From Siderastrea radians (lineage: Eukaryota > Cnidaria > Anthozoa > Scleractinia > Rhizangiidae): DNA of 64,000 nucleotides. Below are positions 12,101 through 23,962 of this stretch, in pieces. Numbering within the stretch: position 1 is the first letter of the stretch; every line of letters starts with the position of its first letter. The stretch covers positions 1 to 64,000 of the forward strand of contig OZ024887.1 of the NCBI GenBank assembly GCA_964017195.1. Direction: 5' to 3'. The notes beneath the pieces are model-generated. The model was not told the origin of the DNA and did not search any database. It saw only the letters and a list, made by a program, of their open reading frames with translations. A program made the translations under genes and the position numbers.

Positions 12101-12497
12101 TGTCAATGGAACGAGATACAAGTTGTTCTGCAAGAGCCAGAAACAACAGTCACACCAGCTTCCCCCCACCCATGCCGCTTTACAGAAACATCTCAGGCGT
12201 GCCAACTATCAAGCTTACATCTGGAAACACGGACTGGAGGCAAGAATCCCCCACTAACAACCAGAAGGTGAGGGATGGTGACTTAGAGGAGAGGAGATGG
12301 AGAACTACTGGACAGGCTTGGCACCAGCACCAGAATTGGTGATGGAGGTAGTGTGCTGTGGCTGCAAAGCAAAGTGCGAAACCCGTAGATGTTCCTGCGT
12401 CAAGAACGACGTACAGTGTACATATGCATGTGCCTGTGGGGATGATTGTGTCAACTGTGACAGCACTCGAGAATTGGTTGATGAAGACGATGACTGA

Positions 12498-13180
12498 GCC
12501 AGCAGCGAGGAAGAGGATGGAATGGATGGAACCTGTTGAATGCACACGCTTTTACATACGCGGTTCTTTAACATTTCCGTCGCTATTGAAGTGTATACAT
12601 GTTACACGCATCGATATAAATATGTTTCAGACAAACGCCCGTTCTGGATGCATGATCGCGTGAATTGGTTGATTGCATCATCTAAAAGTACAAAGTGCTC
12701 TTCCTGGAAATGTTCATATTACAATGGCCAATTGGACAATGGCTTCACAAACAAGAAATGATAAAAAAATCGCTCACATTAATGCGTTATATTAAGTTTT
12801 GCTAAATTTCGCGATTAAAGAAAGCTTAAAATGTTTTTTCTTTATTTTTCTTAAACTGGTACCAATCCGAATTGTGCAAAAAGTCCTTGGCAACGTTGTC
12901 ATGGAAACGGATGGCGCGTCTGACACTTCTCCTGCAAGCTGCCTATCATATGAATGACATCCTGTACCATTATATAGAGCCGCCATTTGATATCCAAAGA
13001 TATGATTATTTATTTATACCAGCCCTTGCAGGAAGTGGACCAGTACCACAGGACCCCCAATCAAACTTTTTTAATGCCAAAACAATGCCTCATTTGCTAT
13101 TTGCAGAGGTTTTCCATAACGAATTGATCACGGTTAACAGGGATGCATTGAGATTTAAGCATAACCTAGTGTTCGCATGA
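12498..13180. other. Spacer without recognised gene
   Basis: Follows the Cys-rich terminus of the CXC-family pseudogene. The open frame at 12872-13180 shows no domain. Confidence 0.35.
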
Positions 13181-13341
13181 AATTTGTAAACCACAAGGGA
13201 ACGCAGCGAATCGGGGACTGCATTACTAAAAAATATTGTAAGGACTTGGATATTAGATTAGTTTTTACATCCTATAAGTTGAAAAACACCTTTGTGGCTA
13301 AGGATGCGATTCGCTAAGGATGCGATTCGCTGCGTTCCCTT

Positions 13342-13686
13342 GTGGATTACAAATTTTTATGCGCAGGATGTGGCGCCTGTTATGTCGGCGAGACCACCAG
13401 ACATTTTTCCACTAGGGTTCGGAAGCATTTATTTTCAGTTTGCAACTCCCATATTTACAAACGCTTCAAGGATTCTGAGTCCTGCAGGGATCTTTGTTCG
13501 GAAGCTTACTTTTCCATCTTAGACTCGGCACCTTCAGTTTTTCAACTTAAGATAAAAGAAGCCTTACACATTGAATGGGAGCGGCCCTCGCTGAACAAGC
13601 AGCGCAAACACTTTTGTTGTAATGTTTCGCTCATTATCACTGTTAATTTGTATTTTTCCTTTTTTCTTTTCTTTCGTTTTCTGTAA
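13342..13686 (+). CDS. Penelope-like GIY-YIG endonuclease domain (partial)
   Basis: The 114-codon frame starts within the domain. It has the core CGACYVGETTRHFSTRVRKH (residues 9-28), then SHIYKRFK, and ends with LKIKEALHIEWERPSLN, all characteristic of the C-terminus of Penelope polyproteins. GIY-YIG nucleases nick the target DNA during retrotransposition. Upstream coding is lost or scrambled, so it is not functional alone. The last 30 residues are hydrophobic and may be read-through of 3' sequence. Confidence 0.65.
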   Translation: MDYKFLCAGCGACYVGETTRHFSTRVRKHLFSVCNSHIYKRFKDSESCRDLCSEAYFSILDSAPSVFQLKIKEALHIEWERPSLNKQRKHFCCNVSLIITVNLYFSFFLFFRFL

Positions 13687-13773
13687 TTAGTCATCATTTA
13701 CTTTGTAATCAACACTCTTTTGTTATAAATTTCTTATATAGAGAGGGTTACAATTGTGCTATGTTCTGTAGAA

Positions 13774-13806
13774 CTGATGATGGATTTTGAACATCCGAAA
13801 CATGTC
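13774..13806 (+). ncRNA. Hammerhead-ribozyme-like motif
   Basis: CTGATGA at 13774-13780, a stem-loop with GGAT/ATCC arms, GAAAC at 13797-13801, then ATGTC. It lies about 90 bp after the GIY-YIG stop and just before (ATT)n, the position expected for a Penelope LTR ribozyme. The match is to the core; flanking stems I and III were not verified. Confidence 0.5.
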
Positions 13807-13825
13807 TTCCACAAAACTAAAACGT

Positions 13826-13836
13826 ATTATTATTAC

Positions 13837-13881
<45 letters not shown>

Positions 13882-13882
13882 T
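13826..13882. repeat. (ATT)n microsatellite
   Basis: Nearly pure TTA triplets with one or two interruptions, acting as the tail of the Penelope fragment. Confidence 0.9.
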
Positions 13883-14861
13883 AAATTACATTTATTACCG
13901 ATGCAGTCGACAAAAAGCACCAGCATTGCCTGCATTTGTTACTGATATACAAGTGTTCTTCGAAGGACTTCGTATGGAGGATCAATCCGACTTGTGACTA
14001 GACGCAAAATAACTGACCAATGTCTGTTCATTCTTAGGGTCACGTAACAGTTAACACTGTAGCGGCACCGGAATGCCGCCTTGATCTAGGCTGGAATTAT
14101 GTTCGATGTTTAAGTCTGCTTGTTGGTCTTGTTACCCTTTGTTATTCACGGACCACTCTCACGAGTCGGCGCCGATACAGTCGAAAGCCTAGTGATTTCT
14201 TTGAATTTTTGTCGCAAGTTAAAGTGCCTATGAACTAAAAATTGTTTTTGCACATTTTGGTGGTTCATTATGTGTTAATTCCGAAATGGCAAGAGAAATT
14301 GGATGGCAAGAAACAAAATCCGTTTTTTGCCGTTGGAAGTACCCAAAATGACCAAAATCATGTCTCCGAAGACTGGGAACGAGTTGGCTAAGGAAGCGGG
14401 CCGTATGACGTCACAAATCCCGCAGAATGTTTGTCTCTTTGGTGTTTGGCAAGTGTTTGAGCGATTAAACTTACATTTTCCTCGCTAATATTGATATACA
14501 ATGAAAGCTACCGACGACTGAGGAAAACGCTAAGATTCAGCTCGAAGCGATTTCGAAGATGTGCAGTTCTTGGGTTTGTCGTCCGTGGATAAAGCCTAAA
14601 CAACGACAACAACAACCTTGCGCGAAGCAAGATGGCGAATTGAGTTGTTGGGATTGACTAACTTTCAGCTCTACTGACTTGACTGGCTTGAAGGAGAAGC
14701 TTCCAGAATTGAATGGTCAGTACTTTTATGTGTTAATAACGAGAGATTGACGCAGTCTTGACTTTACTTCTTTTGTTCAGAGCGTCGATGTATGTACTTC
14801 AATTATATTACTCAAACCGATACCAGACAAGCTCAAGTTTACAGTGTACTTGTTTGTAACT
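13883..14861. other. Spacer without recognised gene
   Basis: Only short open frames. The TIR of the two-gene element starts at the right border. Confidence 0.35.
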
Positions 14862-14863
14862 TA

Positions 14864-14929
14864 CAGCCGATTTCAGTGCAGTGTGTAGACCCGGGTTTTT
14901 TGAAACATGATTTGCCCGTGCATGATTCG
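14864..14929 (+). repeat. Left terminal inverted repeat
   Basis: About 66 bp. After CAGCCGATTTCAGTGCAG comes TGTGTAGACCC, a T-run, GAAACAT and GCCCGTGCATGATTCG. The same modules appear in reverse order at 20787-20842 and 23975-23984. Confidence 0.8.
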
Positions 14930-15087
14930 CCCGTAATGATTCGACGATAATCACGTGATTCTGACAAGGTTTACCTGGACGTGGTGTAAACTGAAAATGG
15001 AGGATAGTAGTGTTTCTTCCATGGAGGATAGTAGTGTTTCTTCCATCATAAGCGGGAGGCAGGCCCTGCTTTACTTAAACACAAAGA

Positions 15088-18059
15088 ATGGTAAAGCAAG
15101 AGGCGTCGTTTAGCGCGTGGAAGGGAATCATTCGACGTTCAATTGCAGAACTGGAATCTATTGCTATTACCGATGTCATAATCGAAAAAATGTATTTTGT
15201 GAACAAAAGCTCGCGGTCTTTGCCATTGACAGGCCTCGTCGGAGACGATGGTGTGCTAGCAGCGATGCCTGAATACCCACTACGCCAAAAGAATGGGAAA
15301 AAAGTACTGCGATAACAAAGCTAGCCTGCGACTGGCACAAAAAGGGTAAGTAGCAACATTTGATTGACGAAGCGAGATTTGCTGAAATTTTTCGGTGGTA
15401 AATTGTATTTTCTTTAGCTTATCCCCTTATGTTTGATTTATTAGTATCCTCAATATTTGTTATTGCCAATCTAAGACTAGTCTTGTTAATTAACCGCCGC
15501 TTCGGCGGGGCGACAAGAACTTGCGAGTTTCATTGTGTCATTCTGCATTGTTTTTTATCTGCGCCCAGTTATGTCTCGCCAAAAGACGACAACAAACGAC
15601 ACTAAAATATTGCTCAAAGCGAGAGTTTCGTCTCCCGTGGTGATACTGCCGAATATTATCACTTCTGAAATGTTTTTGAGGTTTAACTGGTGAATGCTGG
15701 ACGTGATGCGCGAAGCTGTTCCTTTTTTGGCGCGAATATCTAAGATTGTGACTTGTCTTTACATGTAATGATTCCAACTAAGGTTTTATGCCTTACATTT
15801 TGTTGAAAATAATCTTTTAACCCGATATCTCGTCATTTACTTATAAGCAAAGCTGTGGCAATAGTTAATTCAGTAATAATTCAGTTACTCATCCGCTTGT
15901 TTGGCGAAAAACGGCTTGTAATAATCTCGAATAATTTATTTATTTCTACTGTTTATATAGGATTCGCTTCTCCCGCCCGTTCATCTCCCCGTCTGCAAAA
16001 GACCGATGATTATACCTTTAACATCTACGTAACAGCGGGAGTAAAACCTCCTTCAACAGCACAAGGACCAGTGTATACTATACACGATGTTTCTTCTCAA
16101 GCTAATCTTCATGCCATCAAGAAGTTGATCCGGGAACAAATCCCCGATGTCTGCCTCAAAGCGGGTTTTTTTTGGCTTCCCAAGAAAGGAAAGCAATGCC
16201 ATGCCTTGTGCATCGATGTTGATTTAAACACAGCTAAAGACGAATACAACCAAGGGGGGACCGTGAAGAATTTAAGGCTGGCTGTGGCAACGATTTCCAG
16301 TAAGCCCCTAGTTTGAGTATTTATATAAGTTATATCAATAATGATGGGCAAACTTTTTGTGGATGCATGCATATATTTGCATTCATTAGCAAGAGCTGTT
16401 GTTTATCAGGAGTTACTTGAACTTGCTTTTAATCTGGTAACTAGCAAACATTTGTAAACATTTGTTTGAACACTCTATATTTGGGGTTTCAGAACAAGCA
16501 GGGTATGGCTTCCTGAATTTGTGTTGTCAGGCTGAGTCACCAATCATTACCTTATAGGGCAATGGTTTCTTTGCCTCATATAGGCTGCTTACTTATGGTT
16601 AAAATTTCTGTGATATTTATATTTCAATTTCTTTCTACTTTTTATCTGATTTGAATTGCACAGATTCATTGGAGAAGAAAATCAACAGTAGAAATTTGTA
16701 GATAAGGAATGTGAAATGAATTATTCTGACCATAAAGCAATCGCAGAACTTGTGGCCTTCTGCTGGGATAAGCTATTGAATACTGCAATTTTCGCTTGGG
16801 CGATTTTCTTTTCCATTTCAGACCACCTGATTTTCTATAAAAAAGTTCTTTTCACTATCTTAAAATTATTCATTTATATAAATGTGACTATTTGACGATT
16901 TGAAAGTAAGAATTCTCAAGAGTATCATCACACTGTCTGAAATTGGACAACACACTGGCCAAGCTAATAAGGTCTATTTTTATTTTAGGTGGTGGAAATT
17001 CATCAGCAACAGTAAGGAGGGCCATCATGCCTCATGATGAAAAAGCCAAAAGAAGGAAAACATTCCCCTCCACAGATAGTGACAGTGGTGACAGTGATGA
17101 TGAAGCTGCTTTTCAAAAGTTTCTCAAAGGCCAAGGTGAAGGTAAACTTAAGTCATCCAACGACAGTTGGAATGCCTGTCATTTGGAACTGAGAAAAACT
17201 CTAGAACAAGCTGGGACCCTGGATCGATACGGTATTAAGCATCTCAGTTTATGGACAGATCTTATCAGAGATGGTACTGTGTCAGGATGCCATGAAGAAC
17301 CTGACTGGACTAAATATCTACATGTCGTACATGTGGCACCCCTTCCAAAGAGAGGGTTGGGGTTTACACGTGCAAGGGGGCCAAATGATGTACTCACCAA
17401 TTTTCTCCTGCATCGTGAGGAAGAAAGACAATGGTAAAGACAACAGCAATCTTCCCTCCATGCCTTGCTGTTATCAGCATTGTCACCAACAGTAAGACCA
17501 CTTACCAATGATGGTGCATCAGCTTCTTCCCCTGCAACTCAGTGTTCAAGAGAAGGCACAGAAGGAAATCAAGGTCAGTGTACTGAACAGAGTCTTCAAC
17601 CCACTAGGAGACAAATTAAATATAATACTTGGTCTCCACCATCGTTTTCCTCCAGTTCTCCAGAGTCAATTAAAGACTCACCAGCAAATAGTAATTCTCC
17701 AATAATTGTTAGCTCTGACACAACAGAAAGTGATGACTCAGAGCCCTTTGACTTTGATGAATGGGTAAACGATCAGATTGCCATGTGCAGGAGAATTCAA
17801 AGTTCATGATTATCTATTAATTGGAAAAGAATTTTCATTACTAGTCTCCTTAGGTCTCTTGCAAATGAGTGTTGAAGATGTGGGACAAGCATTAACAATG
17901 TTGAAGCTAGGAAAGTATGTTCAGTCCTTTCAAGACCAACAAATAGATGGTGCTGTCTTAGCACATTTAAATGATGAAGGCCTTCAGCAACTGGGAATGA
18001 ATGAACAGTTGCATCGTTCCATTTCACTTGGATTTGTTTCAAAAAAGCAATTGGCCTAG
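15088..18059 (+). CDS. Spliced SAM-domain protein carried by the transposon
   Basis: Likely exons: 15088 to about 15349 (donor GGTAAGT; the frame there needs a shift), 15961-16299, 16989-17801 and 17854-18059. The boundaries 16299/16989 (GTAAGC donor, TTTTAG acceptor) and 17801/17854 keep frame exactly. The protein is basic then acidic/Ser-rich: KAKRRKTFP followed by DSDSGDSDDEAA near 17045-17105, and a Ser/Asp stretch at 17600-17760. It ends in a sterile alpha motif domain (VEDVGQALTMLKLGKYVQSF, then LQQLGM), a fold for protein self-association. An in-frame TAA at 17435 interrupts exon 3, so this copy may be inactive or the gene model wrong there. Function unknown; cofactor or regulator of transposition is inference. 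Confidence 0.5.
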
Positions 18060-18108
18060 ACACCAATTAACTTAAGGAAAAAGTATTGTGCTTTGAAGTT
18101 TTCACGAA

Positions 18109-18114
18109 AATAAA
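18109..18114 (+). terminator. Polyadenylation signal of the SAM-domain gene
   Basis: AATAAA lies 50 bp after the TAG stop at 18057-18059, a normal distance for a metazoan polyadenylation signal. Confidence 0.5.
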
Positions 18115-18792
18115 TTCTGTATTTTGTGTTATTAAATTCTGTAATTCTTGTTGTGTTTAGTTTCTCCCCTCTCTTCGGAAGGAAACATCCGTTACTCGTG
18201 GCTTAAAAATTTAGTTCCACAATTTGATATTAGATTGTTAATGTTCCTTGTAAAATCATAGTTTTCAACATATGATAACTGTACCATGTACTGGTTTATA
18301 TAACCATTGGATAGTTGAAAGTTGGAGGATCATGTGGGCTAATACCAGTCAGTAGTTACTCAATAAAATGTGCAATCTCAAACATTGTAATGCTTTATTT
18401 GTCATTTGTATCTCAGTATCTGTAGCCACTGTCAGTGAAGAAACTCTGGGCGTCATCTGCGGTGACCTGAAAATAATATGAGGTTTTTAGTAAACAATAA
18501 TATTGCAACTTTTAAATGGAGACCCCTTTTGGAATTGCATAGATTCATTTTGAAATTGTTAGTTGGTCTGTGTCACACTGGTGGACATAAAAATATTTCC
18601 CCTTTCCCAATTCTTTTTAAAGGATAAGACAGTACTTATTTTCTAATCAAACTGTATACATGAAGTCCTACCTGCTAGAAAATGCATTGTCTGTATGTTG
18701 TGGGAATAACAACTTAGTGTCCAGTTATAAGAGGTGACAAGTAGAAGTTATTTGTGCAGTAGATATTTCATTGGCTTCAATTTATAGGCATG

Positions 18793-20765
18793 CTACAAAT
18801 TATCAAAATATCGATAATTATACATTTCAATTACCTCCTCAAGAGCTCTAGCCATGCAGTACTTTGGATTGATTCTTGTGACATGTCTGTTTCTCTTCAG
18901 AATTGCTTTCGCCAAGGAAAAAGCATACTCAATTGGGTTCAGGTCTGGGGAGTAGGGCCTACCAAAGGAAAAATGTTTTACCATTATTGAATTGAAATCC
19001 AAGGAGTAGTGGATGCACTTATTACAATGAGGGAAACTCATTTTTATTATATGTTCAAGGTTTTGTGCCAGCACTCATATTTTAACCATGGCAACAGGAA
19101 ACTTACAATTGGCCAACTAACATTTTGATCAGAGCCAATGAGAAAAGAGGTAGTCACCAAAATTTATTATAATATTACTTGACATGAACATTTCATTGGT
19201 CAGACAGTTTCCATAAATGGCTTTGCTGACAGAACACAAAACACAGAAAACATAATAAATACATTAATTTCATGTAAATTAATACATACGGTAAGAATAC
19301 TGCAATTCCTCCTTTCCGCCGGATGATGCCGATGGTCTCATTAGAATCATGTATTCTGCAGTTACCATTACCACAACAGAGCGTGGCTCCCCTAGGGCAA
19401 ATCTACCAATGCTGGGTGCAATAAAGTTCTCTAAGGCAAAGTTAAAATCTTTCGTATTGAATGCATTGGGTACAGTATGAAAAGCAACAATGCCATTGAT
19501 ATCCATTGCAGCCACCACACTATATCTCTCTTCCCTAATGAAGTCTCCAACAACATGGGAACTGAATCCTGGTCGGAAGTGCCCCATCTCTCTCTAAATG
19601 GAGGAAAACAAATTGCTGTAGTCTTAAAGTTAGAAAAGAGAAAGATGCCCAGGAAAGAAAAGTCCAGCTAACCGATAATAAGATCCAATCAGGTTCTGTC
19701 TTAGGTCCAAATAGGATATAGAAATCATTATTTTTTGAAAATATACCAAAAAATATATTTTGGAGTAAAACAAGATAATTAGTGACTTGGACACCTGCAC
19801 CATTACTTGACATAAGTTTATTTTAACATTATTTACAACTTGAAGATTTCAATTCTTCATGTATTACAACACCATGAACTAAGAAAATGTTTAAATAATT
19901 AATTGTTTCTAGCTTAATTTTTTTTCAATTTAAAATATTTTACTACCCTTACCTGTAACTTCTTCTTGTCTTTTGCTGTTTCGTCAATAAATAAGAACAT
20001 ATCCTGCGGTATATCAGCTACAAAGCGACTTGGATACGTTGCTCTTTCTAGTTCACTTCTTTGTTTGGCAATGACCCTCAACTATCGAGAACAAAATTAA
20101 CAGCCACATGAGTTTCTTAATATTTTCCCTTTCAATAGCATTTGCATTTGAAGTAACTGTCAACAGTCTAGTATACATCGAAGCAGATGCTTCTAGCTAT
20201 GTACTGCAGCAAAGGAAAGATTACAATAACCCAACACTTATTTATAAAACTAAAGAAAATTCATTTAGGTAAGAGTTACCTTTTTATATGTAAATCCAAG
20301 GCGAAGTATCGACCAGCACATAGTTGCGATGTTAATCTGGGTTCCTGTGACTGTTTGAAACTAGTCTTGATACTCGTCTATATACAGCTCCGGCTTACTC
20401 CTTATCATCGCCTCCAGAATTCTGTTTTCTCTATCTGTTCCGATATTACATGTATGTTTGTGGTACAAAACCTTATTTTTACTTTTTATGCCAAAGCAGA
20501 TACAAGTAAGCTTTAGCTAAAATAACTTTGAAATAAACAGGCTTTTAGATACTTAAGCTGACTTACGGGACAAGATTCTCTGCCTCCCACGGCTTCTCTT
20601 CTGGCTTACCTCTCCACGCTCCCTGTATAGCTTCCGAATTTCTGAGACGAAGCCAGTACTCGTAAAAAGATTCCGGGCGGTTTCTTTTATTGAACTACCG
20701 TAAAAATGTTGGTGATAAATCACTCGCCATCTTAGGTCTTCGTGCAACGCTTTCATCGTTGACAT
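18793..20765 (-). pseudogene. Five-exon IS630/Tc1-like DDE transposase, inactivated
   Basis: Exons on the minus strand: 20765-20567, 20434-20280, 20081-19953, 19593-19290 and 18958-18793. All junctions are GT/AG and phase-compatible, giving about 318 codons, the usual Tc1/mariner size. Exon 1 encodes the N-terminal helix-turn-helix (LHEDLRWRVIYHQHFYGSSI). Exon 3 holds the first catalytic Asp (MFLFIDETAKDKKK). Exon 4 holds AMDINGIVAFHT and GEPRSVVVM. Exon 5 holds YSPDLNPIEYAFSLAKAIL with the terminal Glu. Two lesions: an in-frame TAG in exon 2 inside YIDEYQD-stop-FQTVTG, and a one-base deletion in exon 4 directly after VVVM, which removes the second catalytic Asp. It therefore cannot move the element itself. 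Confidence 0.75.
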
Positions 20766-20786
20766 TCAGCTTGGTAACCTCGCGGT

Positions 20787-20842
20787 CGAATCATGCACGG
20801 GCGAATGATGTTTCAAAAAACCTGGGTCTACATACTGCACTG
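20787..20842 (-). repeat. Right terminal inverted repeat, inner part
   Basis: Reverse complement of the inner two thirds of the left TIR (CGAATCATGCACGGGCGAAT, then an A-run and GGGTCTACA). It stops at the LINE insertion; the outer part continues at 23975-23984, beyond the LINE. Confidence 0.8.
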
Positions 20843-23800
20843 GGATCCAGAAGACCAACCCCACGTCCTCGTCGTGGATCCTGGGCAACGCCTATGGTGG
20901 CTAACGGGGCTCTGGTGAAAGCACGAAGGCTAACCACCGCGTGCTGGATTTTGCTGGTTACGGTTACCGGGGAGCGAGGCAAGGTATGAAGTGCGCTGCA
21001 CAGATATAGTTGCTCTCGCCGAAATCCCGGTTGAGACTTGGTACGTGGAATGTTCGTACCATGTACGAACAGGGAAGATGTACCCAGATAGTAAAGGAGA
21101 TGAAGCGATACAATCTCAGCATTCTCGGAGTAAATGAGATGAGGTGGAACACCTTTGGATCGTTACGGACTAGAACTGGAGAGACCATCTTGTTCTCTGG
21201 AAACCCCAACGATGATGATCCCCATGTGAAGGGTGTAGGCCTCATTCTATCAAAAGTGGCAGCTGACAGCTTGATGGAATGGGAACCAGTCTCTGAGCGA
21301 ATAATAACAGCTAGATTCGCCTCCAAATGCCAGAATATGTCACTTATACAAGTCTATGCCCCTACCAACGAGGCAAAAGATGAGGACAAAGAGGCTTTTT
21401 ACCACCAGCTGCAGCCGGTTTACAATCGAACTCCAAGGAGAGATGTGACCCTCGTCATGGGAGATTTTAATGCTAAAATTGGCAGCGATAATGCTAATAG
21501 GGAAACCGTCATGGGGAAATATGGACTGGGCAGTATGAACGAGAATGGTGAAATCTTCTCTGACTTCTGTGTTAGCAACGAGCTTATTATTGGAGGTACC
21601 ATCTTTCCCCATAAGCAATGCCACAAAGTTACGTGGAGATCACCTAATGCGAGGACTGAGAACCAAATTGACCATGTCACAATTGTCCGACGATGGAGAA
21701 GCACACTTCAAGATGTAAGAGCGAAGAGGGGAGCAGACGTGGGTTCTGATCATCATCTGCTGGTCGCGCAGCTTAAGCTTAAGCTGGCCGCTGTGAGAAA
21801 AGCAAAGAATCCCAGACGGCGCTATGATGTTGGGAAACTGAAGATGGATGATTTAAGGCATGAATTTCAGTTGAAGTTACAGAACTGCTTTGAACTCTTG
21901 GCTCCTAGCCTGAGAGAAGAAGATGGAGATGTGAACGAATACTGGAAGGGTATCAAAGAAATGTATAGCAACACATGCGAAGTGGTGTTAGGAAAAGTGG
22001 AGAGGAAGCGAAAAGAATGGCTCACGGACAATACTTGGCAGATGATTTATAAAAGAAGGCAACTGAAAGCAGACGTTGAAAAGGCAAGAACACGGCTAGA
22101 AAAACGGAATGCTATGCTTCAATATAGCATCAAGGGAAGACAAGTGAAGGCAGCCTGCAGGAGGGACAAGAGGACGTATATCAACCAGCTAGCCACAGAT
22201 GCTGAGGAGGCTGCGAGGAAAGGAGACCTTAAAAGGCTTTACCAGACAACAAGACTTCTAAGTGGACGAAAACCTAACCTTAGTAAACCGATCCGTAATA
22301 GAGATGGGATCATCCTTGCTAAACTTGACGAACAACTTGCTCGCTGGAAAGAACACTTTGAGGAAGTGCTCGATGGACCTCTGCCAAACAACCCTCCTAA
22401 CTTGCAGCAGGGGAGCCAGCTTCCTATAAAGACAGATAAAATCTCCAAGGCTGAAATTAAGTCAGCTATTAAAAGCCTCAAAATTGGGAAGGTGGCTGGA
22501 GTGGACAACATCCCCCCAGAAGCCATTCGTGTGGGTGGTGAGGTATCAATCGAAGCACTTCACAGCCTTCTCAACAAAATCTGGAGGCAGGAGGAAATCT
22601 CAGATGAATGGAGAAAAGGACTTCTCGTTAAGTTGCCAAAAAAAGGAGATACCACCTATTGTAAGAACTGGAGAGGCATCACGCTGCTGGCCACTGCAAG
22701 TAAAGTCCTAAGCAAGATTATTCTGGACCGTATGAAGGCTGCATTGGATTCACTGTTGAGGGATGAGCAAGCTGGTTTTCGCCAGGAGCGTTCCTGTACA
22801 GATCAAATTGCTACTCTTAGAATCATCATTGAGCAGTCATTAGAATGGAACACTGGGTTATACCTGGTTTTTGTTGACTTTGAGAAGGCATTTGATTCGG
22901 TGGACAGGGAGGTGATATGGCAAATCTTGTGGCATTATGGTGTACCAGAAAAGATTGTTAATGTGATTCGATGCTTCTGCAGTGGCTTTGAGTGCCAGGT
23001 GATTCATGATGGATTCCTGACGGAACCATTTCAAGTCAGAACTGGGGTGAGACAAGGGTGCCTACTCTCACCTTTGCTTTTCTTGGTGGTCCTCGATTGG
23101 GTTACCAGGGAAGCCTATGGAGCTGGAAGAACTGGAATCCAGTGGTCCTTCACGCGCAAGCTAGAAGACCTTGATTTTGCCGACGACCTTTGTCTGATGA
23201 GCCAGAAGTTACAACATATGCAAGAGAAGGTGGAAGCACTTCAGCACGCAGCAGAGAGAGTAGGACTTAAGAACAATAACGAGAAGACTCAGGAAATGAT
23301 AATTCAAGCCAGAGACGATAGCCCCATTCATATTGGGGATGAAGTCATCCAAAGGACCGACTATTTATCTTGGTAGTGTGGTGAGTGAGTCAGGGGGAAC
23401 AGAGGAGGACATTGTTGCCCGTATTAGGAAAGCGCAGCAAGCTTTTGCAACCCTTAGATCTGTATGGAAGTCAAGAGTTATTTCCCTGAATACTAAACTG
23501 AGGATATTTAACTCTAACATCAAGTCAGTATTACTATATGGATCGGAAACTTGGCGATTAACAAAAGCTTTGCTTTCCAAGGTACAGTCCTTTCTGAATA
23601 AGAGGCTCAGGCAAATAATCGGTATCTTCTGGCCAAATGTCATCACGAACGAAGAGTTGTGGGCACGTACAGGGCAAGAGGATGTAGAAACCACAATAAA
23701 GCGCAGGAAGTGGAAATGGATTGGCCATACTCTGAGGAAGGCGCCAAACAACACCACACGTATGGCCATGGAGTGGAACCCCCACGGAAGGAGAAGTAGA

Positions 23801-23962
23801 GGCAGACCGAAGCAGTCGTGGAGGTGCACGGTGTCTAAGGAACTGGAGAACATCGGGAGGACATGGGGCGAGGCCAAGTTGCTAGCAAACAACAAAATTC
23901 CGTGGAAAGCTATGGTGGAAACCCTATGCCTATCGAGGGGCTAAGAGGATCAAGTCAAGTCA
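20843..23962 (+). mobile_element. RTE-like non-LTR retrotransposon inserted in the right TIR
   Basis: Begins at GGATCCAGAAGACC and ends at AGTCAAGTCA. It is flanked by CATACTGCACTG (20831-20842) and CACACTGCACTG (23963-23974), a 12-bp target duplication with one difference; only one copy belongs to the original TIR. One long endonuclease-reverse transcriptase frame fills it. A poly-A or microsatellite tail is not obvious. Confidence 0.8.
21010..23944 (+). CDS. Endonuclease-reverse transcriptase of an RTE-like LINE (one frameshift)
   Basis: N-terminal APE-type endonuclease: RLGTWNVRTM (residue 9), GVNEMRW with the catalytic Glu, VMGDFNAKIG and GSDHHLLVAQL. Reverse transcriptase follows: YLVFVDFEKAFDSV with the first Asp, GVRQGCLLSPLLF and LDFADDLCLMS with the catalytic Asp pair. 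A C-terminal region with RKWKWIGHTLRK completes it. This domain order and the RKWKWIGH motif resemble proteins often annotated as craniofacial development protein 2-like plus RT, which are RTE-like. The main frame stops at 23376, and the last about 190 codons continue in another frame from about 23360, consistent with a single-base loss before the IYLGSVVSESGGTEED segment. Otherwise intact, so a fairly recent insertion. Confidence 0.8.

Larger units (their letters stand above)
6317..12497 (+). pseudogene. Broken copy of a multi-copy cnidarian protein family with a C-terminal CXC-like Cys-rich domain
   Basis: Pieces of one protein appear in order on the + strand in shifting frames. They are: a segment with FCWDNNDL near 6500; a possible intron (about 6551-6731); a segment with the motif AIYAKALEIVWKNP near 6970-7010; then, after a 3.2 kb insertion, EDVLIKSG near 10320; ELHLECIKSMLPWIHAYDR near 11010; GGIIGFSLKKGAMQRWLLTA near 11270; DAMALLQTL near 11940; and a Cys-rich tail, CCGCKAKCETRRCSC, at 12354-12400. 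From memory, this order matches a large uncharacterised protein family repeated in cnidarian and other invertebrate genomes. Its Cys pattern resembles CXC/tesmin-type metal-binding domains. Stops (for example at 11151 and 11477) and frameshifts show the copy is dead. Whether the family is host or transposon-derived is unclear. Confidence 0.6.
13181..13880 (+). mobile_element. Penelope-like element 3' fragment with (ATT)n tail
   Basis: Contains in order a short inverted duplication (13181-13213 against 13322-13355, sharing CAAGGGAACGCAGCGAATCG), a GIY-YIG domain, a hammerhead-like motif and an (ATT)n run. This is the expected 3' half of a second Penelope lineage, different from the one at 8.7 kb. 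Reverse transcriptase is missing. Confidence 0.65.

Noticed and set aside
23365..23895. 176-codon minus-strand frame
   Set aside because: Antisense to the C-terminal part of the RTE-like LINE; no domain.
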